From Solobacterium sp. (GTDB lineage Bacteria > Bacillota_I > Bacilli_A > Erysipelotrichales > Erysipelotrichaceae), in contig JAFRCE010000021.1 of assembly GCA_017404505.1 (NCBI GenBank), positions 1 through 57,259 on the forward strand: a stretch of DNA of 57,259 nt, in the 5' to 3' direction. Both the position numbers and the translations under genes were made by a program. Within the stretch, counting starts at the first letter, position 1, and the number at the start of each line of letters is the position of its first letter. A model generated the notes under the pieces. The model saw only the letters and a program-made list of their open reading frames with translations. It was not told the origin of the DNA and did not search any database. This document shows positions 1 to 9,833 of this stretch, one piece after another.

Positions 1-1785
1 AGTGTCACAGTCACAGGCAGTCAGACAGTGGCTGGAACAAGCGACAACGTACCGAGCGCGGCGAAGATCGTGAACGCGGCAGGTGAAGACGTAACAGCAA
101 GTTACAAGATCACATACGCGAACGGAACTCTGGAAGTGACGAAGAAGGAGATTACAATTTCTACTGGATCTGACAGTAAACCGTATGATGGAACACCACT
201 CACAAACAGCGAGGCCACTATTACAGGTCTTGTTGATGGTGAAACTGTTACATTGAAAGCAACGGGTACGATTACTGAAGTCGGCAATACTACAAACAGC
301 TACAGTATTGAGTGGGATAAGGCGGATGCCGGAAACTACAAGATTACTGAGAAACTGGGTACGCTGACAATTACGAAGAATGACACTGCCATTACACTGA
401 CCGCGGCAACAGCCAGCAAGACGTATGATGGAAGTGCACTCACAGACAGCACCGTTACGGTAGACGGTCTGCCGGAAGGCTTTACATATGAAGCAACAGC
501 AAGCGGCAGCCAGACAGATGCAGGCAGCAGCAATAACACGGTAGATAACGGCTTCAAGATCTTCGACAAAGACGGAAACGATAAGACGGAAAACTTCACG
601 AATGTGAAGACAGTACCTGGAACATTGACCGTCAACGCGAAAGAAGTAACAATTACAACCGGCTCCGACAGCAAGCCATATGATGGAACACCGCTGACTA
701 ATGATGAGGTGAACATCACAGGACTTGTCGATGGAGAAAGTGTAACGTTAACAGCTACCGGAACAATTACCGATGTTGGATCAACAGAAAACAGCTACAG
801 CATCAAGTGGGATAACGCGAAAGCGAAAAACTACACAGTTAAAGAGGATCTCGGAACACTCGAAATAACCAAAGCATCTGCTGATAAGCTTGGCTTGACG
901 GCGGAAGGTTATGATGGACCATATACAGGAGAAACACATTCTGTTAAGGTCAGCGTAGACGTAACCGATAACACAACGATTCTCTACAGTACGGATAATG
1001 GTGAGACATGGACAATGACAGTTCCAAGCATCAAAGATGTCGGAACACAGGAAGTTCTTGTCAGAGCAGTCAATCCGAACTATGAAGTAGCTGAAGTCAA
1101 AACTATATTAAATGTCACACCTGCTCAGGCGATTCTGGTCGTGGATGACAAGAGTAAGGTATACGGCGATGAAGATCCTGCCCTCACTGCCACAGTAGAA
1201 GGCATGATCGGCGGCGATGTACTGAACTATAAACTGAGCCGTGATGAAGGCGAGAATGTTGGTGAGTATGTCATTCATGCAACAATTGATGAAGACACAC
1301 CGATTCAGAGAAGAATGCTGTTCTTCCTGCTCAGGGCACCAAGTTCCACCAAGCGGGCAGGCAACTACGAAGTGACAATTGTTGAAGGAACCTTCACGAT
1401 CACTCCGGCGCCTGTCACCGTCACAGTCCAGGATGCTTCCAAGACATCCGGCGATCCGGATCCTGAATTCAAGGCTGATGTAACCGGCATGAAGAATGGT
1501 GAATCCACAGATCTGATCAAGTTCTCGTTCAGCCGTGAAGGCAGCGATGAGCCTGGTACATATCTGATCAATGCGGTCGGTGATGTATTACAGGGCAACT
1601 ATGAAGTTACCTATGTTCCGGGCAAGCTGGAAGTCAAAGCAGCACCGGCACCAGCCCCGACACCACAGCCGGATAAGATCCCGGATACATCCGATCACAA
1701 CAACGTGGGAGCTTATCTCACCATGCTGATGATCTCAATGCTGACAGGATTCGCTGCTCTCTTCTTCAGAAGAAAGTACGCATAA
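1..1785 (+). CDS. MBG-repeat cell-wall-anchored surface protein (5' end missing)
   Basis: The reading frame is open from base 1, so this is the C-terminal part of a larger protein and the true start lies left of the window. It is built of beta-rich repeats with YDGT and VYGDEDP signatures typical of MBG-type domains in Bacillota surface proteins. Two units (145-378 and 640-873) are nearly identical, each opening with a GSDSKPYDGTPLTN motif. Two further MBG-like units end at about 1635, followed by an Ala/Pro-rich spacer. The C-terminus is a classical wall-sorting signal: IPDTS (an LPXTG variant), a hydrophobic stretch of about 20 residues and a final RRKYA. A sortase should therefore attach it to peptidoglycan. 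A basic, hydrophobic stretch at about 1291-1365 interrupts one MBG unit and may reflect two compensating frameshifts. Adhesion is a guess from architecture. Confidence 0.85.
   Translation, partial: SVTVTGSQTVAGTSDNVPSAAKIVNAAGEDVTASYKITYANGTLEVTKKEITISTGSDSKPYDGTPLTNSEATITGLVDGETVTLKATGTITEVGNTTNSYSIEWDKADAGNYKITEKLGTLTITKNDTAITLTAATASKTYDGSALTDSTVTVDGLPEGFTYEATASGSQTDAGSSNNTVDNGFKIFDKDGNDKTENFTNVKTVPGTLTVNAKEVTITTGSDSKPYDGTPLTNDEVNITGLVDGESVTLTATGTITDVGSTENSYSIKWDNAKAKNYTVKEDLGTLEITKASADKLGLTAEGYDGPYTGETHSVKVSVDVTDNTTILYSTDNGETWTMTVPSIKDVGTQEVLVRAVNPNYEVAEVKTILNVTPAQAILVVDDKSKVYGDEDPALTATVEGMIGGDVLNYKLSRDEGENVGEYVIHATIDEDTPIQRRMLFFLLRAPSSTKRAGNYEVTIVEGTFTITPAPVTVTVQDASKTSGDPDPEFKADVTGMKNGESTDLIKFSFSREGSDEPGTYLINAVGDVLQGNYEVTYVPGKLEVKAAPAPAPTPQPDKIPDTSDHNNVGAYLTMLMISMLTGFAALFFRRKYA
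145..378 (+). repeat. MBG-like coding repeat, copy 1
   Basis: This segment encodes a 78-residue unit beginning KEITIST and ending TLTITK. It matches copy 2 (640-873) at most positions, including GSDSKPYDGTPLTN, TGLVDGE and NSYSI. The copies differ at many third codon positions, which suggests an old duplication or selection on the protein. Confidence 0.85.
640..873 (+). repeat. MBG-like coding repeat, copy 2
   Basis: This is the second copy of the 78-residue unit described at 145-378. A more divergent unit lies between the two. Confidence 0.85.
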
Positions 1786-1806
1786 GAATCGATCTGATCA
1801 ACAGGA

Positions 1807-1840
1807 AAAGGCGGATAACCTGAAAGGGTGATCCGCCTTT
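1807..1840 (+). terminator. Rho-independent terminator of the MBG-repeat gene
   Basis: A perfect 10-bp stem, AAAGGCGGAT with ATCCGCCTTT, encloses a 14-nt loop 21 bases after the stop codon. The following T-tract is short, so termination may be partial. Confidence 0.75.
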
Positions 1841-1882
1841 ATCTTCATGCTTGTGTAATTCAACAAATTCATTCTCGTAAGA

Positions 1883-1911
1883 TTGTGATTTAGGAAAAAT
1901 GAAACTATACT
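1883..1911 (+). promoter_or_regulatory. Sigma-A-type promoter of the surface-protein operon
   Basis: TTGTGA (1883-1888) and TATACT (1906-1911) are separated by 17 bases. The predicted start near 1918 gives a leader of roughly 155 nt before the first gene at 2072. Confidence 0.6.
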
Positions 1912-1980
1912 TAAAACGCAGATATGGGGGATGATGCAAACAGGCGTTAAATCGTTTTAATCTGATACATTATTTAATAC

Positions 1981-2042
1981 AAAGCCCCTGTATCCCTGTG
2001 CTTCAAAACAGATTGGAAGAGACGGAATGTTCAAGGGGCTTT
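1981..2042 (+). promoter_or_regulatory. Structured leader with terminator-like hairpin
   Basis: AAAGCCCCT (1981-1989) pairs perfectly with AGGGGCTTT (2034-2042), and the stem runs into a short T-rich stretch. Its right arm lies about 20 bases before the Shine-Dalgarno of the first gene. An upstream G-run (1926-1932) could instead pair with ATCCC at 1992-1996 or with the CCCC arm, so two exclusive folds are possible. I recognise no known riboswitch class. Attenuation is an inference. Confidence 0.45.
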
Positions 2043-2071
2043 TCTATTGGCATTTCCAAAAAGGAGGTCAC

Positions 2072-2524
2072 ATGTCAGTGAAAGATACAACTACATTACG
2101 CAAGATGACAAGAGCCGAACTTTTGGAAATGCTTGTGGAACAAAGCAGGTCAGTCGCTGCCATGCGCCAGGATATGGAAAAAATGCAGGCAGAACTCGAC
2201 AGTAAAGATGTACTGCTAAATGAATATAAGGAAAGACTGACCGAAAAAGAGAACAATAGAAATCCGGAAGCCTACACTCTGAAAGAGGATTATCAGAAAT
2301 TGCAGGAAACTGTCGCATCCAAAAACGCCATGATCCGTGAGCTGCAGAACAAACTGGATGCGGAAAGAAGACTGCGCATGGAATCACTTCTGAATTCCCG
2401 GACGATCACGGAAGCGACGCAGTATATGAATCAAATGCTGGAAGACACCAAAATCGCAGCTGCCCAGTATCAGAAGATCATTATCAGACTGGCAAACAAA
2501 CTGAAGGAGGGCGGCCTGCAGTGA
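2072..2524 (+). CDS. Small coiled-coil protein of the surface-protein operon
   Basis: This is a 150-residue, charged, heptad-rich protein with no membrane segment or signal peptide, so it is probably cytoplasmic. Almost the whole length from about residue 10 to 135 looks like coiled coil (runs such as MRQDMEKMQAELDSKD). The start at 2072 is chosen because AAGGAGG lies 5 bases upstream; an upstream in-frame ATG at 2027 sits inside the leader hairpin. Its last codons overlap the GTG start of the signal peptidase gene by four bases, which implies translational coupling. I do not recognise the family. A role in scaffolding or secretion of the adhesin encoded downstream is only suggested by context. 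Confidence 0.7.
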   Translation: MSVKDTTTLRKMTRAELLEMLVEQSRSVAAMRQDMEKMQAELDSKDVLLNEYKERLTEKENNRNPEAYTLKEDYQKLQETVASKNAMIRELQNKLDAERRLRMESLLNSRTITEATQYMNQMLEDTKIAAAQYQKIIIRLANKLKEGGLQ

Positions 2525-3105
2525 ATAAGGAAACATTTACAGATTATTCCCTGGCTGAACTGGAAGAAGAGCTGAAACACGAGAAGTATAAAAAGAAGTT
2601 TGTCTTCTCACTGAAAAATACACTCTTTACTCTGATTACCGTCGCTGCCTGTGCGGTGCTGGTGGCAGTATTCATGATGCCGGTGCTGCAGATCTATGGC
2701 CACAGTATGACACCAACCCTGGATGAAGGGGATATCGTACTGTCACTGAAAGGCAGCGAGTTCAAGACAGGTGACGTTGTCGCTTTCTATTACAACAACA
2801 AGATCCTGGTAAAAAGAGTCATCGCTCAGGCGGGGGAATGGGTGGATATTGATAATAAAGGAAACGTGTTCGTCAACGGTGAGCAGCTGGATGAGCCTTA
2901 TGTCAGCGAGAAATCCATCGGTGACGACTGTGATATCATCTTTCCTTATCAGGTGCCGGAGGCACGGATCTTCGTGATGGGAGATCACCGCGATGTTTCG
3001 CTGGATTCCAGAAACAGTGCGATTGGATGCATCGCGGAAGAGGTAGTGGTCGGAAGAATTGTCTTTAAAGTATGGCCGCTGACCCGCCTCGGTATGGTAA
3101 AATAA
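2521..3105 (+). CDS. lepB: Type I signal peptidase
   Basis: This 194-residue enzyme cleaves signal peptides from exported proteins at the outer face of the membrane. A cytoplasmic N-tail is followed by one membrane segment (about residues 30-55). The catalytic Ser62 lies in GHSMTPTL, the general base Lys98 in LVKRVI, and the conserved GDHRDVSLDSR box follows. Single-spanning architecture and length fit Gram-positive signal peptidases. The start is GTG at 2521, overlapping the previous stop codon. It lies between a coiled-coil gene and a giant adhesin gene, as is common in pilus and adhesin loci, so it may be a dedicated peptidase for that substrate; a housekeeping role cannot be excluded. Confidence 0.93.
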   Translation: MNKETFTDYSLAELEEELKHEKYKKKFVFSLKNTLFTLITVAACAVLVAVFMMPVLQIYGHSMTPTLDEGDIVLSLKGSEFKTGDVVAFYYNNKILVKRVIAQAGEWVDIDNKGNVFVNGEQLDEPYVSEKSIGDDCDIIFPYQVPEARIFVMGDHRDVSLDSRNSAIGCIAEEVVVGRIVFKVWPLTRLGMVK

Positions 3106-3150
3106 AAAGATAATAGAAAAACGCAACTGCCTGGAAAGGCAAGGCAGGCA

Positions 3151-6100
3151 ATGAACAAATTCGACAGATTTCTCGAAAAAGCAGCGAACAGGAAACGATA
3201 TTCCCTTCGCAGAATATTAGCCGGTGTTGTTGTATTCGCGACAACATACGCTTTAATATTGCCTGCCATTACGATTGAGACAGATGTCGCGGAAGACGAT
3301 CCCGGCATTGTGCTGAACAGCGACGGTCAGACAGAAACTCAGAATCCTGCCGTCATATTGGAAAAGATCATTGAAGATACATCTTATAAGATCACAGCCG
3401 AAGCAGAGGAGAAGATACTTCCTGCCGGCAGTGTTTTAAGTGCGGAAATTGTTAAGGAAGAAGAGAAGCAGAAACTGCTCGACCGTATTCATGAACAGAA
3501 TCTTAATATGGAAACGGACGAAGAAATCCTATCCATAAAGATCATGGACGATTCAGAGAATGAAGTACAGCCACAGGGCAGTATGCACTTCCAGATCGAA
3601 AGAGAACTGAGAGAAGACGAAAGAACCCCGCAACTGCTCCTGATCAAAGAAACACCAACGGGAGAATATGAAACAGAACTGCTGGATACCGAAGAACATC
3701 AGGTTGTTGCTGTAAATACAGAGAAGAAACAGATCATCCGTTTTGTGACAGACAGAACCGGATACTTCACGGCTGTATATGAAAAAGAAGAAACTGCAAC
3801 AGAAGAAATACCACCAGAAGTATTAACTGAAACAGAAACCGAAGAGCCGGAAGAAATCGTTTCCGAGGAAGAGAGTGAAGAACCGGCCGAAACAGCAGAA
3901 GAAACTGAGCCGGTGACAGAAGAAGCGGAAGACTTTGTCTTCTTTGAACGGGTCAACGGGCTGGATGTCAATGTCCGGGCGGATCATACAGCCTTCCCGG
4001 AAGGCACGACTATGACGGTATATGCTGTCAATGACGAGAATATCGAAGAGACTGTGGCAAATACCGTGGAAGGCAAAGTCAGAAAAGTTGCAGCCGTCGA
4101 TATTACTTTCCTGGATGCCTATGATAATGAAGTACAGCCATCCACACCGATCCAGGTTATGATCACACCATCTGAAGCACCGAAACAGGCGGAAGCTGTC
4201 TCAGTAGTCCATGTGGATAATGAGGGCAACGGCGAGAAAATCGAAGATATCGAAACGACGGAGAATACCATTGCGTTTGAAGCGGAACAATTCTCAGTCT
4301 ATGCGGTCGTATATACAGTTGACTTCAGCTATGAAGTAGATGGAAAGTCATTTACCTTCTCCATGGAAGGCGGCAGTACAATGTCATTCAAGGATCTGGT
4401 CATTGCCCTCGGCATTGAGACAGAAGAAGACATTGACAGCTTCATGGAGGAAGTGAAAGACGTTGTTTTCAGTGATCCTTCCCTGATCAGAATCAAAAAG
4501 AACGAGAAGTTCCTGTTCTTTGGTGAAAAAGACTGGATCATGGAAAGCCTGGAACCGTTCCGTACAAAAGAAACACTGACCATCACAATGAAAGACGGTC
4601 AGGTATTTGCTGTGCAGGTAACTGATGAACAGCTGTATGTGAATGTCATTACCGCCGATGGCTCGGGTTATCTCATTACTGTGACATACAAGTCTGACGC
4701 GGGTATTCCCGAGGACGCAGAACTGGAAGCATCGGAAATCATTGACCCGGCGGAATATGAAACCTATCTGAACAGAACGGCGGAAACATTGGGTCAGGAA
4801 ACGGACGCGCTTTCCTATGCCCGGTTTTTCGATATAAAGATCGTCAAAGACAATGAAACCATCCAGCCCAAGGAAGGCAGTGTGGTTGGTGTATCCATTG
4901 AACTGAATGATGCGGCCGGTGAAAACCTCAGTGTTGTCCACTTTGGTGAAGAACCGGAAGTCCTTGCCAGCACAACGGAAGAAAACAGCGTTGTCTTTGA
5001 AACAACCGGTTTCTCTGTCTATGGCATAGTCGATGCGCCGGAACCAGCCAAAGTAGAGATTCAAACTGTAATGGGAACAGAGGAACTGGTTGATAATGAA
5101 CCATTCTATCTTTCCTATAACGGTTTAAAGAACTATACCACCAATGATTTAAATGGAAACAGTGCCTTTATTGAAACCAATAAATCTGAAGATGCCGATG
5201 AATGGTATTTTGAGTCTGCTGACGATGGTTCTTTCTATATATACACAATGGAAGATGGAAATAAGCAGTATATGTATAACCAGAGTGGCAATCTTGTCAG
5301 TCTTTCCAACACAAACAAAACCGCTTTTGAAATCTCTCAGGCAGCAGAAGGCAAATTCTACCTGAAAAAAGCTGGCGAGGACAAATGGCTGCAGCATTCC
5401 AACGGCGGTAAAGGCATTCGTTTCTATACAGATAACAACAATGCCACAAACAGCCGGATAACCATTACATACGCGGATTCTTACAGAGTTCAGGATGATC
5501 CGTATGAACTGAATGGCAAGACATACGGAATCGCCTTCCACAACGACACTGCCGCAGCGGCCGCCATGATGGCAGATACAGTTACGGTCGGCAGCACGAA
5601 TGAACTGAGGGCGGTGGATATGCTGATGCGGCCGGATGTTCTGGATAATGAAGGCATCCTGCTGGTGGCCGAGGGCAGTGACATTCAGGAATGGACGTTT
5701 GAATCGATCACAGAAGACTATTATTACCTGAAAACAACGGTAAACGGCGCAACCAAGTATTTAACCGTGAATGGCAAGAATATTACTTTGTCAGATGAAC
5801 CGGATCCGGAGAATCATTCAGTTATTAAAGCTGTTCCCGGAACCGGAGCCAGCAGCGGAAAATGGCATTTCACGGTGAATGGATATAATGTTTCAGCAGA
5901 TCTGAGCGGCACGTCTGCCCGAGGCTTCGCTGGTGCGAATAACAATGGAACATCCACCTGGCTGAATCTGGTGGAGAGATCCGTGCTGAACGATGATGAT
6001 TTCACGTTATATACGGCCCAGAAAGTCAGTGTCTCCGATACTGTCAATGTTCATGATGGCCAGCAGGTAGTTATTTATACCCGTATCTGGAACGAAGAGA

Positions 6101-9100
6101 AAAAGAAATATGAATTCTTCGCGGTCGATCACGACGGCTCTTTAGTACGCTGCTATGATACCGGCGATAATATCGAATGGATCGGCAGTAATGTCAATAC
6201 TGCCCTCTGGACCTTCACGGAATATACCAATCCGGACGGCACACTGAATTACTTCTATGATCTGCAGAATACTCAGTATGGAAATTATATTGATCCGCAG
6301 GTATCAGACCAGGATATTTTCTCTAATGATCCGGTCGGCATTAACATGGGCGGCAGACGATACGGAGAAAACTATACAAGCATCATTGCCTGGGACGACA
6401 ATCAGTATGCGTATTCCGGCCTGAAAACAGAGAACGGAAAAGTTGTCGCATGCCCGCTTTCAGAAGCAGAAGACTTCTATTTTGCTGTTATCAACCCGGT
6501 GGATCCGCAGGATGAATTGTCAACCGTTGATACGATTGATAACAACGAATATGGCATCACCATGAAGATGATGGATTTTAATAATGAGCTCGATCAGGGA
6601 AGAGACAAAGAACAAAGAGCTTTCCTGGGAGGGGACGAAAAAATTTCCGGCCTGCTTTCCACAAATCTGGGAGATGATGGCTATCCGATCGGTACAGATA
6701 AGGCCGGAGAATCAGGACAGGGAACATCACTTTCTGTTCTGTTCAATGAAAAATCGGCCGGATCACAAACGGTCAATCATCTGTTAATTGAAAGCATCTA
6801 TAACGAAAGTGGTTATTTTGAATATGACAGCACCCAGAACTATGCGCATCTGAATGATGACGGCACCTTTACTGTCTATGACCAGCTGGGTGCGATCAGC
6901 GGCAACAATCCAACACAGAATACCCGTAACCACGGGCAGTTCATGCCGTATGACAAGATTGAATCAGGTAAGTATGCGACCTACAGGGACGGCAATATCG
7001 TTACCAACCAGACGGACGTGCTCGCCAATCCACTGCCGGATACGGATCCCCGCAAAGGTGAAAAGCTGTACGATCTCGGTCATATGAACGATGTCGATTA
7101 TTTCTTCGGTATGGAAATGGAAGCGAACTTTACCCAGACAGCCAGCGGTCTTGATGCCTGGGGCCATGATATTATCTTTGAATTCTCAGGTGACGATGAC
7201 TTCTGGCTCTATGTAGACGGTGAACTCGTTCTGGATCTGGGCGGCGTTCATTCCGCTGAGGTCGGTTCGGTCAACTTCCGGACAGGTGTCATTACCAGCT
7301 CCCGCGACAATCCCACATCATTGTATGAAACCTTCAAAAAGAATTATCAGACCAGAGGAATGTCCGATTCTGAAATCAGCACAAAACTGGAAGAGATCTT
7401 TACATTGAATGATGAAGGAAATTATGTTTTCAAGGACTATACGAACCATACGATGAAGATGTTCTATATGGAACGCGGTGCCGGCGCATCCAACCTGCAC
7501 ATGCGCTTTAATCTGTCTGCTGTCAAACCAGGTACTTTCGTTCTCAGCAAAAAACTGTCCGGCACAGAAGATCCGGCCAACAGTATGATCGAATTCCCGT
7601 ATCAGATTTATTACAAGGCAAAGGACGGCACGGAACAATATCATCTGCTTGGTGAGAATGCAGGCGATCAGGACTTGGTGAAATACAAGGATACGAACAG
7701 ATCCGTAACTTATATGGAAGAGTATAAACCAGTCGAAGAAAGAGAGGCATACCGGCATGTCTTCTTCCTGAAGCCGGGAGAATCCGCCGTTGTCGATCTG
7801 CCGGATAATGTCGAATACTACGTTAAAGAATGTTATGTAGATCCGACGATCTACGATGTCGTTAAAGCCAACAATACAGTATTGACCGGCACAACTTCCG
7901 CGGCCAATCCTGATAGAAAAGACTATGCTGTTGCTAAAGATACAATGGAAAACCGACCGCAGGTGGATTATGACAACCACGTCAAAGAAGGAGCTATGCG
8001 GGAGGTGGCCATCACCAAGAAGCTTTATGATGTGGATGGACAGACAGAACTGAAGTATCCACAGAATGATACGCTCTTCCGTTTCCGTCTCTACCTCGGC
8101 ACAGAAAATGCGGATGAGGATAATCTGCCGCTGGCGAATCTGTATCCGTATTTTGTCAAAGACTCCGAAGGTCACTATTGCAAATGGAATGTGGCAACAC
8201 AGAAATTTGAATCACTCAGTTACACGGAGTACGATGAACTGAAAGGTTATCTGGATACACTGACCAGCACGGAAAAAGAAGCCATTATCTTCCGGACATC
8301 CATGAACGGTACGATTTCTAAGATCCCGGCCGGCTATACCGTTGAAGTGCGCGATTTGATCGTCGGCACAAAGTATAAAGTCGAAGAAAGAGCGGATGAA
8401 ATCCCGAGGGGATACACCCTGCGTCTGCTGGACGGATATACCAGAACAGACATGACACCGGAACAAACGCATGGCACGACACCGATTTCGGATGTTCTCG
8501 AACCTGAGGAAAGTCCAAAAATCGATGTCCGAAACCAGAAGGGCTGGGGTCTGACAGTCGAGAAAATCTGGACAGACAAAGACTTCATGGCAAGCCATGA
8601 TCCAATCTACTTCGCTGTATATGTCAAAGATGACAACGACTGTCTGACACTGCTGGATGACAGTGTCAGGCAGATGAAAGCCCCGGATACATCGCTGTAT
8701 TACTTCTTCGGCAATCTGCAGAGCGGCATTCAGTTTAGCAGATATATTGTCCGGGAAGTGACACTGGACGGGGATATAACAGTGGACGCAGAAGGAAAGG
8801 TCAGCAGATATACAGATGTTCATCCGATTGACGAAGGTGATACACTGACAGTCGGCGGCACACCGGTCGGCGGAACACATCAGGTCGGCTATCAGTATAA
8901 AGTTCATTATGAGCCGGGTAAACAGACGACTCATAATGAGAATGTCCGTACCGATAAAGTCACAAACTCCCGTCCGGGCATTGAACTCTATAAGACGGAC
9001 TGGGAAGGAACCAATCTGCAAGGCGCCGTCTTTACCCTGAAAGACAGCGAAGGAAAAGACGTTGCCGCAAGCACATATACATCCGATGAAACCGGCCTGA

Positions 9101-9804
9101 TTACCATTGCCTATCTGAATGCGGGAACATATACATTGCAGGAAACGGAAGTGCCGAAGGGCTATACTGTTCTGGATGACGCAATGACGATCACAATCGG
9201 TGAAGATGAAACAGTTACTGTCAGCGGTGTGGATGAATCCATGTACACGCTTACGGAATATGTTAGCGGTGATATGAAAGCCCGCATCACGATCAAAAAC
9301 CGGACAGTTGGCTTTAAGGCAGTTAAGGTTGATGCGATAACCAATGATCCGATGGAAGGTGTTCATTTCGCATTGTATAACCAGGTAACCGACCAGCAGG
9401 GTCAGAAAAGAAAAGACTATCAGCCAATAACCGGTTATGAAGATCTTGTAACAGATGAAAACGGAGTGCTGCCGAAGATCAATATGGATGAACTTTCGGC
9501 TGGCACATACTATCTGACGGAAACACAGACACAGGAAGGCTATGAGCTTCTGGGTGATATCTGCTTTACGATCGGCAAGGACGGAACGATTGTCATTGAC
9601 AGCGGCGCTTCGTCTGAATGGCTGAGCAAGACAGATGATGAAAACGGGAATGTGTCCTATACACTGACGGTCAAAAACAGCATGGGCAAATACGAACTGC
9701 CTTCTTCCGGCGGACCGGGAACCACGATCTTTACCGTGATCGGTCTGCTGCTGATACTTACGGCCGGGACGTTGCTGGTCACCAGGCAAAAAATGATTTC
9801 CTAG
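3151..9804 (+). CDS. Giant fibro-slime / SpaA-type wall-anchored adhesin
   Basis: This 2217-residue surface protein carries an N-terminal export signal (RYSLRR motif, then a hydrophobic stretch ending ILPAITIE). A Glu-rich segment lies around residues 210-265. Residues of about 640-760 resemble a carbohydrate-binding beta-trefoil, tentatively. A fibro-slime/PA14-like domain at about residues 1310-1460 contains FSGDDDFWLYVDGELVLD. From about residue 1600 onward come SpaA/Cna_B-type pilin domains, the clearest at about 1940-2020 and 2050-2150, with the usual GTYxLxET signatures where isopeptide bonds form. The C-terminus has the sorting motif LPSSG (residues 2183-2187), a hydrophobic helix and a short basic tail. 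It is the last gene of the operon starting at 1883. Host or matrix attachment is inferred from architecture. Confidence 0.88.
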   Translation: MNKFDRFLEKAANRKRYSLRRILAGVVVFATTYALILPAITIETDVAEDDPGIVLNSDGQTETQNPAVILEKIIEDTSYKITAEAEEKILPAGSVLSAEIVKEEEKQKLLDRIHEQNLNMETDEEILSIKIMDDSENEVQPQGSMHFQIERELREDERTPQLLLIKETPTGEYETELLDTEEHQVVAVNTEKKQIIRFVTDRTGYFTAVYEKEETATEEIPPEVLTETETEEPEEIVSEEESEEPAETAEETEPVTEEAEDFVFFERVNGLDVNVRADHTAFPEGTTMTVYAVNDENIEETVANTVEGKVRKVAAVDITFLDAYDNEVQPSTPIQVMITPSEAPKQAEAVSVVHVDNEGNGEKIEDIETTENTIAFEAEQFSVYAVVYTVDFSYEVDGKSFTFSMEGGSTMSFKDLVIALGIETEEDIDSFMEEVKDVVFSDPSLIRIKKNEKFLFFGEKDWIMESLEPFRTKETLTITMKDGQVFAVQVTDEQLYVNVITADGSGYLITVTYKSDAGIPEDAELEASEIIDPAEYETYLNRTAETLGQETDALSYARFFDIKIVKDNETIQPKEGSVVGVSIELNDAAGENLSVVHFGEEPEVLASTTEENSVVFETTGFSVYGIVDAPEPAKVEIQTVMGTEELVDNEPFYLSYNGLKNYTTNDLNGNSAFIETNKSEDADEWYFESADDGSFYIYTMEDGNKQYMYNQSGNLVSLSNTNKTAFEISQAAEGKFYLKKAGEDKWLQHSNGGKGIRFYTDNNNATNSRITITYADSYRVQDDPYELNGKTYGIAFHNDTAAAAAMMADTVTVGSTNELRAVDMLMRPDVLDNEGILLVAEGSDIQEWTFESITEDYYYLKTTVNGATKYLTVNGKNITLSDEPDPENHSVIKAVPGTGASSGKWHFTVNGYNVSADLSGTSARGFAGANNNGTSTWLNLVERSVLNDDDFTLYTAQKVSVSDTVNVHDGQQVVIYTRIWNEEKKKYEFFAVDHDGSLVRCYDTGDNIEWIGSNVNTALWTFTEYTNPDGTLNYFYDLQNTQYGNYIDPQVSDQDIFSNDPVGINMGGRRYGENYTSIIAWDDNQYAYSGLKTENGKVVACPLSEAEDFYFAVINPVDPQDELSTVDTIDNNEYGITMKMMDFNNELDQGRDKEQRAFLGGDEKISGLLSTNLGDDGYPIGTDKAGESGQGTSLSVLFNEKSAGSQTVNHLLIESIYNESGYFEYDSTQNYAHLNDDGTFTVYDQLGAISGNNPTQNTRNHGQFMPYDKIESGKYATYRDGNIVTNQTDVLANPLPDTDPRKGEKLYDLGHMNDVDYFFGMEMEANFTQTASGLDAWGHDIIFEFSGDDDFWLYVDGELVLDLGGVHSAEVGSVNFRTGVITSSRDNPTSLYETFKKNYQTRGMSDSEISTKLEEIFTLNDEGNYVFKDYTNHTMKMFYMERGAGASNLHMRFNLSAVKPGTFVLSKKLSGTEDPANSMIEFPYQIYYKAKDGTEQYHLLGENAGDQDLVKYKDTNRSVTYMEEYKPVEEREAYRHVFFLKPGESAVVDLPDNVEYYVKECYVDPTIYDVVKANNTVLTGTTSAANPDRKDYAVAKDTMENRPQVDYDNHVKEGAMREVAITKKLYDVDGQTELKYPQNDTLFRFRLYLGTENADEDNLPLANLYPYFVKDSEGHYCKWNVATQKFESLSYTEYDELKGYLDTLTSTEKEAIIFRTSMNGTISKIPAGYTVEVRDLIVGTKYKVEERADEIPRGYTLRLLDGYTRTDMTPEQTHGTTPISDVLEPEESPKIDVRNQKGWGLTVEKIWTDKDFMASHDPIYFAVYVKDDNDCLTLLDDSVRQMKAPDTSLYYFFGNLQSGIQFSRYIVREVTLDGDITVDAEGKVSRYTDVHPIDEGDTLTVGGTPVGGTHQVGYQYKVHYEPGKQTTHNENVRTDKVTNSRPGIELYKTDWEGTNLQGAVFTLKDSEGKDVAASTYTSDETGLITIAYLNAGTYTLQETEVPKGYTVLDDAMTITIGEDETVTVSGVDESMYTLTEYVSGDMKARITIKNRTVGFKAVKVDAITNDPMEGVHFALYNQVTDQQGQKRKDYQPITGYEDLVTDENGVLPKINMDELSAGTYYLTETQTQEGYELLGDICFTIGKDGTIVIDSGASSEWLSKTDDENGNVSYTLTVKNSMGKYELPSSGGPGTTIFTVIGLLLILTAGTLLVTRQKMIS

Positions 9805-9814
9805 TACATAACAG

Positions 9815-9823
9815 TGCTATAAT
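9815..9823 (+). promoter_or_regulatory. Extended -10 promoter of the TPP riboswitch-thiT unit
   Basis: TGCTATAAT is an extended -10 element. No good -35 is seen at the expected spacing. The implied start near 9830 falls just ahead of the riboswitch aptamer. Confidence 0.5.
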
Positions 9824-9833
9824 AAAATCCGTG

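Noticed and set aside
8212..9789. 525-codon open frame on the minus strand
   Set aside because: It is antisense to the pilin domains of the giant adhesin and has high Cys/Phe/Ile content typical of shadow frames; no promoter or ribosome site was seen.
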